8,940 nucleotides of DNA from JBNLBT01 sp050303435 (GTDB taxonomy: Bacteria; Pseudomonadota; Gammaproteobacteria; Xanthomonadales; Marinicellaceae). The notes under the pieces were generated by a model that had not been told where the DNA came from, did no database searches, and was given only the letters and a program-made list of their open reading frames with translations. The translations under genes were made by a program, and so were the position numbers. The stretch lies in assembly GCA_050303435.1 (NCBI GenBank), contig JBNLBT010000122.1:1-8940 (forward strand). Reading direction: 5' to 3'. Shown here one piece after another: positions 6,130 to 8,940 of the stretch; the stretch's first letter is position 1; each line of letters begins with the position of its first letter.

Positions 6130-6916
6130 ATCCGGGCATGCCGCGGGTGATGTTCACCAGTTCGGCCGCGACCTTGAGACTGCCGGCAATGATGTTGCCG
6201 CTTTCCATGTGTGTGTTTTTGCCATCAAAATCAAGGCATTGCCCACCGGCTTCCTGCACCAGCAGTGCACCGGCCGCAATGTCCCATGGCTGCAAGCCGT
6301 ACTCCCAGAAGCCATCCACGCGCCCGCACGCCACATAGGCCAGATCGAGAGCCGCCGAACCGATCCTGCGGATGTCGTCGGCCAGCCGGAACACCGCCTT
6401 GAATTGAGCCACGTATGGGCTTAAACGGTCTTTGTTGCGAAATGGGAAGCCGGTGGCAATGAGTCCACCCTGCAAACCGGTTTGCGGTTCGATGCGAATG
6501 CGCCGATTGTTCAAAAACGCGCCTTTGCCGCGACTGGCATGAAACATCTCATCGCGGTTCGGGTCATACACCAGACCTTCACGGATTTCACCGTTTTCCT
6601 GCAATGCTATGGAAATGGAATAGTGCGGAATGCCGTGCAGAAAATTTCGCGTGCCGTCCAGAGGGTCCACAATCCACACGCGTTTGGCGTTCGCAGGTCC
6701 CTGGCGGCCGCTTTCCTCGGCCAAAATGGCGTCTTCCGGCCGGGCTTTGCGCAGGGCCGAGACGATCGCGTGTTCGCTGGCGCGATCGGCCACCGAAACG
6801 TAGTCCCTGTCCTGTTTTTTGCTCACCGACAGCGATTCAGTCTGTCGGCTCATTTGATTCAGCACATCGCTGGCGTTGAGGGCGGCTTTTTTGGCGATGT
6901 TCAGGTCTGGGCTCAT
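6128..6916 (-). CDS. suhB: SuhB, inositol-1-monophosphatase family protein
   Basis: A complete 262-residue member of the Mg-dependent inositol monophosphatase family. In E. coli SuhB also joins the Nus factors in the rRNA antitermination complex, and its phosphatase activity is not needed for that. All metal-site motifs are intact: AEESG (66-70, Glu67), WIVDPLDGTRNFLHG (81-95, Asp84 and Asp87) and YGLQPWDIAAGALL (206-219, Asp212), at the same numbering as the E. coli enzyme. GIPHYSISIAL (95-105) is also typical. The start at 6916 is chosen because it gives the usual family length and N-terminus; upstream codons to 7051 would run through the promoter. The ribosome binding site is weak (GGAAG almost touching the ATG). 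Divergent neighbour is trmJ, a pairing conserved in gammaproteobacteria. Whether it acts in metabolism or antitermination here cannot be read from sequence. Confidence 0.96.
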   Translation of the reverse strand: MSPDLNIAKKAALNASDVLNQMSRQTESLSVSKKQDRDYVSVADRASEHAIVSALRKARPEDAILAEESGRQGPANAKRVWIVDPLDGTRNFLHGIPHYSISIALQENGEIREGLVYDPNRDEMFHASRGKGAFLNNRRIRIEPQTGLQGGLIATGFPFRNKDRLSPYVAQFKAVFRLADDIRRIGSAALDLAYVACGRVDGFWEYGLQPWDIAAGALLVQEAGGQCLDFDGKNTHMESGNIIAGSLKVAAELVNITRGMPG

Positions 6917-6943
6917 GCTTCCGGGCGGTGTCAAAGATGCGCT

Positions 6944-6972
6944 ATAATACCAGTTGTCACTGTGATTGTATA
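6944..6972 (-). promoter_or_regulatory. suhB promoter candidate
   Basis: On the minus strand, TATACA (6972-6967) and TATTAT (6949-6944) are separated by 17 bases and match the sigma-70 consensus at 4/6 and 5/6 positions. Transcription would start near 6937, about 20 bases before the suhB ATG. The same bases read on the + strand give a perfect TATAAT (6943-6948), so the -10 is nearly symmetric. Confidence 0.5.
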
Positions 6973-7124
6973 TCCACGGCGACAAATCACCGCAAACCGA
7001 TATCTCATGCTTGCATGATTGCCGACAATCCGGCGCATTGTCTGGTGTCATCGGAGCGCCCTACGGCGTCAACGGTTCAGCGAACGTTGCGTGCGTACAT
7101 TTCCAATCATTCAAAGTGGGCTGC
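6949..7124 (+). other. Dyad-rich leader region upstream of trmJ
   Basis: This is non-coding between suhB and trmJ, judged by poor codon patterns in all frames and the absence of homology I recognise. It contains several dyads: GTGATT/AATCAC (6962-6967, 6985-6990); TCATGC/GCATGA (7005-7018); GACAAT/ATTGTC (7024-7029, 7037-7042); GGCGC/GCGCC (7032-7036, 7056-7060); and an 8-pair hairpin with one bulged G and loop AGC at 7070-7089. The third and fourth overlap and cannot form together. If trmJ is transcribed from the TATAAT at 6943-6948, this would be a structured leader of about 170 bases. Function is not established, and operators are an alternative reading. Confidence 0.4.
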
Positions 7125-7856
7125 ATGAATCAATACGACATTCTGTTTACTCTTCTCAACACCACCCACCCAGGCAACATCGGTGGGGCGGCCAGGGCCA
7201 TGAAAAACATGGGTTTTGAACAGTTGGCGCTGGTCAACCCGATCAAACACCCGTCGGCCGAAGCCACCGCACGTGCCTCCGGGGCCGATGACGTGCTGCA
7301 CCGCGCGCGCGTGCACGCAGACCTGGATGCGGCGATTGCGGATCGATCGCTGGTGATCGGCACCAGCGCGCGGCGGCGGGATCTGGACATTCCCATGCTG
7401 GATGCGCGGGCATTGGCTGAAACCGTGGCCGGCTTGCCGGCGCATACGCCGGTGGCGCTGCTGTTCGGTCAGGAATCCTGGGGCTTGACCAACGAAGAAA
7501 TGTTGCGCTGTCACTACCTGCTGCAACTGCCGGCCAATCCGGCCTATTCATCCCTCAATCTGGCCGCCGCGGTGCAGGTGGTGGCGTATGAACTGCGCAT
7601 GCGCCTGTGGGTACAAGCCGGCCATCAGACCGCCGGGCAGCCCGTTGCAACGCATGTGCCGGTCAGTCAGGACAAGATGGCGAGTTTTTTCAGTCATCTG
7701 GAACACACTTTGCAGTCACTGGAATACCTGAACGACAACAACCGCGTTTCATTGATGAAAAAACTCCACGTCATGTTCAACCGCATGCAACCGCTGAAAC
7801 ACGAAGTGGACATTTTGCGGGGCATCCTGAGCCGGGTCAACAAGTACCTGGACTGA
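7125..7856 (+). CDS. trmJ: tRNA (cytidine/uridine-32-2'-O)-methyltransferase TrmJ
   Basis: A complete 243-residue SPOUT methyltransferase, near the E. coli TrmJ length of 246. It uses S-adenosylmethionine to methylate the ribose of nucleotide 32 in the anticodon loop of several tRNAs and acts as a knotted dimer. Motifs in order: LNTTHPGNIGGAARAMKNMGF (11-31, Arg24 in the active site), VIGTSARRR (77-85), LLFGQESWGLTNEEM (112-126) and NPAYSSLNLAAAVQVVAYELR (138-158), the last two lining the trefoil knot and cofactor pocket. The C-terminal helical part ends ILRGILSRVNKYLD, as in the family. FGQE replaces the more usual FGRE, a mild variation. The start at 7125 matches the family N-terminus; longer frames back to 6966 lack homology. 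The ribosome binding site is weak (AGTGGG). In many gammaproteobacteria cysE or isc genes follow, but not here. Confidence 0.96.
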   Translation: MNQYDILFTLLNTTHPGNIGGAARAMKNMGFEQLALVNPIKHPSAEATARASGADDVLHRARVHADLDAAIADRSLVIGTSARRRDLDIPMLDARALAETVAGLPAHTPVALLFGQESWGLTNEEMLRCHYLLQLPANPAYSSLNLAAAVQVVAYELRMRLWVQAGHQTAGQPVATHVPVSQDKMASFFSHLEHTLQSLEYLNDNNRVSLMKKLHVMFNRMQPLKHEVDILRGILSRVNKYLD

Positions 7857-8060
7857 GGTTGTTTGAACCCCGTGGCGCTTGCGAAACGGCTGAAGACACC
7901 GCCATTGCAAATCGATGCAAGCGTCATTTGGCTGTCTTTATGTGGGCTTGCCTTGAGCGGCTGTTTGCGCCGAGTAGATCGAAATTGACGGGGTCGATCG
8001 GCGCATAAAATCAGGGCGCACAATCGCGCCTTGGGCTGGGCAAATAACTCAATTAATTGC
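7857..8060. other. Non-coding gap with two GC-rich hairpins
   Basis: About 200 bases between trmJ and the tRNA promoter without a credible gene. Two stem-loops are visible. At 7967-8004, GCGCC plus GATCGA pair with TCGATC plus GGCGC, with a 5-base bulge and an 11-base loop. At 8013-8032, seven pairs including one G-T surround the loop ACAATC. Neither is followed by a T-run, so neither is a standard intrinsic terminator. They may mark the trmJ 3' end or a small RNA. From 8041 the sequence turns AT-rich, as expected for an UP element. Confidence 0.4.
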
Positions 8061-8094
8061 TTGACAGTGTGGGCAGAAACAGTAAAATTCCCCT
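8041..8094 (+). promoter_or_regulatory. tRNA-Asn promoter with UP-like element
   Basis: A perfect -35 TTGACA (8061-8066) is followed 16 bases later by a -10 TAAAAT (8083-8088). Upstream, 8041-8060 is AT-rich like an UP element. Between the -10 and the likely start near 8095 lies TCCCCT, a GC-rich discriminator of the kind that makes stable-RNA promoters sensitive to ppGpp. Growth-rate and stringent control is therefore inferred. Confidence 0.8.
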
Positions 8095-8129
8095 TCTTTG
8101 TTTTTATAGCAATTTTGCTGTGAGATCAT

Positions 8130-8205
8130 TCCCCGATAGCTCAGTTGGTAGAGCGGGTGACTGTTAATCACTAGGTCGGCGGTTCAAGCCCGTCTCGGGG
8201 AGCCA
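8130..8205 (+). tRNA. tRNA-Asn (anticodon GTT)
   Basis: A complete 76-base tRNA with encoded CCA. The acceptor TCCCCGA (8130-8136) pairs with TCGGGGA (8195-8201), the discriminator is G8202 and CCA is 8203-8205. The D arm holds AGCTCAGTTGGTAGAGC. The anticodon loop CTGTTAA (8161-8167) has anticodon GTT at 8163-8165, and its five-pair stem includes one G-T. The T arm is GGCGG-TTCAAGC-CCGTC with one G-T pair. It decodes AAC and AAU. It stands alone, about 35 bases after its predicted start point, and is followed by its own terminator. Confidence 0.98.
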
Positions 8206-8211
8206 AATTTG

Positions 8212-8243
8212 AAAAAAGCCGCAACTTTTGCGGCTTTTTTTTT
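8212..8243 (+). terminator. Intrinsic terminator after tRNA-Asn
   Basis: GCCGCAA (8218-8224) pairs with TTGCGGC (8228-8234) around the loop CTT. The stem is extended by A6/T6 and ends in nine T residues (8235-8243). It begins six bases after the CCA end and separates the tRNA from yfgM. Confidence 0.93.
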
Positions 8244-8336
8244 GCCCAATCGGGTTTAATGAATTTTTTCGTAAGCTGGGTTAGAATATTCGATCTTTTA
8301 GCGGCAAAAAGCACACAACTTAAAGGATACGCGAAC

Positions 8337-8940
8337 ATGGCATTTGAAGAATACGATGATTACGAACAGGAACAACTGGTCAAGCAATGGCTCAAAGACA
8401 ATGCATTGACCATCGTCGCCGGCATCGGTCTGGGTCTGGCTGGCATCATCGGATACAACTACTGGCAATCCTCGCAGACCGAAGAAAAATATCAGTTGTC
8501 TGAAGAATTCAATCGCATCAAAGATGTGCTGGACCTCAATGAGCTGGATGAAGCGGACCAAATGATTCAAACGCTGAAAAACAATTCAGGTCAGACCTAT
8601 TTCAGCGTGCAGGCCAGCATGTTGCTGGCGAAAAAACACGTCGAGAACGGCGACGTGGATCAAGCCATTGGTCAATACCGCGCAATCCTGGCTGCGTCTC
8701 CAGATGCTGCCATGCAACACCTGGCACGCATACGCCTGGCCCGATTGCTGGCATCCCAGGACGAATATCAGGAAGCGCTGTCGCAGCTGGATCAAATCGA
8801 TGATTTAAATTTCAAAACCATGGTGCTGGAAATTAAAGGCGATGTGTATTTGGCCCAGGGGCAGACCAAGCAGGCACACGACACCTATCAGCTGGCATTG
8901 AATGAAGGCGATGGCTACTCCGGACGCAACATCAGCGAGA
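8337..8940 (+). CDS. yfgM: YfgM-family TPR protein, SecYEG-associated (3' end cut)
   Basis: The frame runs from the ATG at 8337 off the window edge, giving 201 residues of an expected 205-215, so it is nearly complete. In E. coli YfgM is a single-pass inner-membrane protein at the SecYEG translocon that works with the periplasmic chaperone PpiD. An acidic cytoplasmic N-terminus with EQEQLVKQWLKDN (10-22) is followed by a membrane segment at about 23-42 (ALTIVAGIG to GYNYW). A periplasmic TPR region follows, with SVQASMLLAKKHVENGDVDQAI (90-111), LARIRLARLLASQDEYQEAL (128-147) and EIKGDVYLAQGQTKQAHDTYQLAL (165-188), aligning with the E. coli protein throughout. AAGGA lies nine bases before the ATG. 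Usually it lies between hisS and bamB; here a tRNA and terminator precede it, so it should have its own promoter. TAGAAT at 8282-8287 is a weak -10 candidate with no clear -35. bamB may follow. Confidence 0.94.
   Translation, partial: MAFEEYDDYEQEQLVKQWLKDNALTIVAGIGLGLAGIIGYNYWQSSQTEEKYQLSEEFNRIKDVLDLNELDEADQMIQTLKNNSGQTYFSVQASMLLAKKHVENGDVDQAIGQYRAILAASPDAAMQHLARIRLARLLASQDEYQEALSQLDQIDDLNFKTMVLEIKGDVYLAQGQTKQAHDTYQLALNEGDGYSGRNISE

Noticed and set aside
6961..6990. CRP-like half sites (TGTGA near 6961 and TCAC near 6987)
   Set aside because: The spacing is far from the TGTGA-N6-TCACA consensus, so no CRP site is claimed.
6482..7018. A 178-codon + strand frame opposite suhB
   Set aside because: The suhB motifs are unambiguous on the other strand, and this frame has no motif or ribosome binding site.
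7607..8023. Overlapping frames on both strands across the trmJ 3' end and the gap (7607-8008 +, 7694-8023 -)
   Set aside because: Both depend on sequence inside trmJ and continue into non-coding DNA with no motif or credible start. A decayed gene was considered, but no family could be recognised.
8298..8795. Minus-strand frames (8298-8570 and 8586-8795) opposite yfgM
   Set aside because: The + strand frame aligns with YfgM along its length and stays open to the window edge; these are shadows.

Overview
The window reads as a chromosomal piece of a gammaproteobacterium of moderately high GC content. The strongest evidence is the gene order yajC-secD-secF, a small exported protein, then suhB divergent from trmJ. 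The same order (yajC-secD-secF / suhB / trmJ) is known from Pseudomonas and relatives. The protein sequences of SecD, SecF, TrmJ, SuhB and YfgM are also clearly gammaproteobacterial in type. The pectate-lyase-like protein ends in an 'IF...FE' tail of a kind I associate with Xanthomonadales-related genomes (Lysobacter, Wenzhouxiangella, Marinicella-like). That narrower placement is only a suggestion.

Region 1 (1-2160) is accessory. It holds the 3' part of a secreted polysaccharide lyase family 1 protein on the + strand. Convergent to it are two minus-strand genes whose ends overlap by ATGA: a GFA/CENP-V zinc protein, then a protein that joins an N-terminal GNAT acetyltransferase domain to a C-terminal M15 (VanY-type) D,D-carboxypeptidase domain. 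In Pseudomonas-like genomes tgt and queA would normally lie just upstream of yajC; they are not in this window.

Region 2 (2160-5480) is the Sec accessory operon yajC-secD-secF. It has an extended -10 promoter candidate in front and a strong intrinsic terminator behind. The three products form the inner-membrane complex that uses the proton-motive force to pull secreted proteins out of SecYEG.

Region 3 (5480-7860) holds a small exported DUF4252-type protein with its own terminator, then suhB (inositol-monophosphatase family) on the minus strand, divergent from trmJ (tRNA Nm32 methyltransferase). The 208-base suhB-trmJ gap contains a symmetric -10 element and several dyads that could make a structured trmJ leader.

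Region 4 (7860-8940) holds a non-coding stretch with two GC-rich hairpins, a tRNA-Asn(GTT) gene with a strong stable-RNA-type promoter and an intrinsic terminator, and the nearly complete start of yfgM, which encodes a TPR protein associated with SecYEG. Sec-related functions therefore appear twice in the window (yajC-secDF and yfgM), and tRNA biology twice (trmJ and tRNA-Asn).

No mobile element, CRISPR array or phage gene was seen. The most unusual items are the GNAT-M15 fusion and the dyad-rich trmJ leader. Neither amounts to a demonstrated new system.
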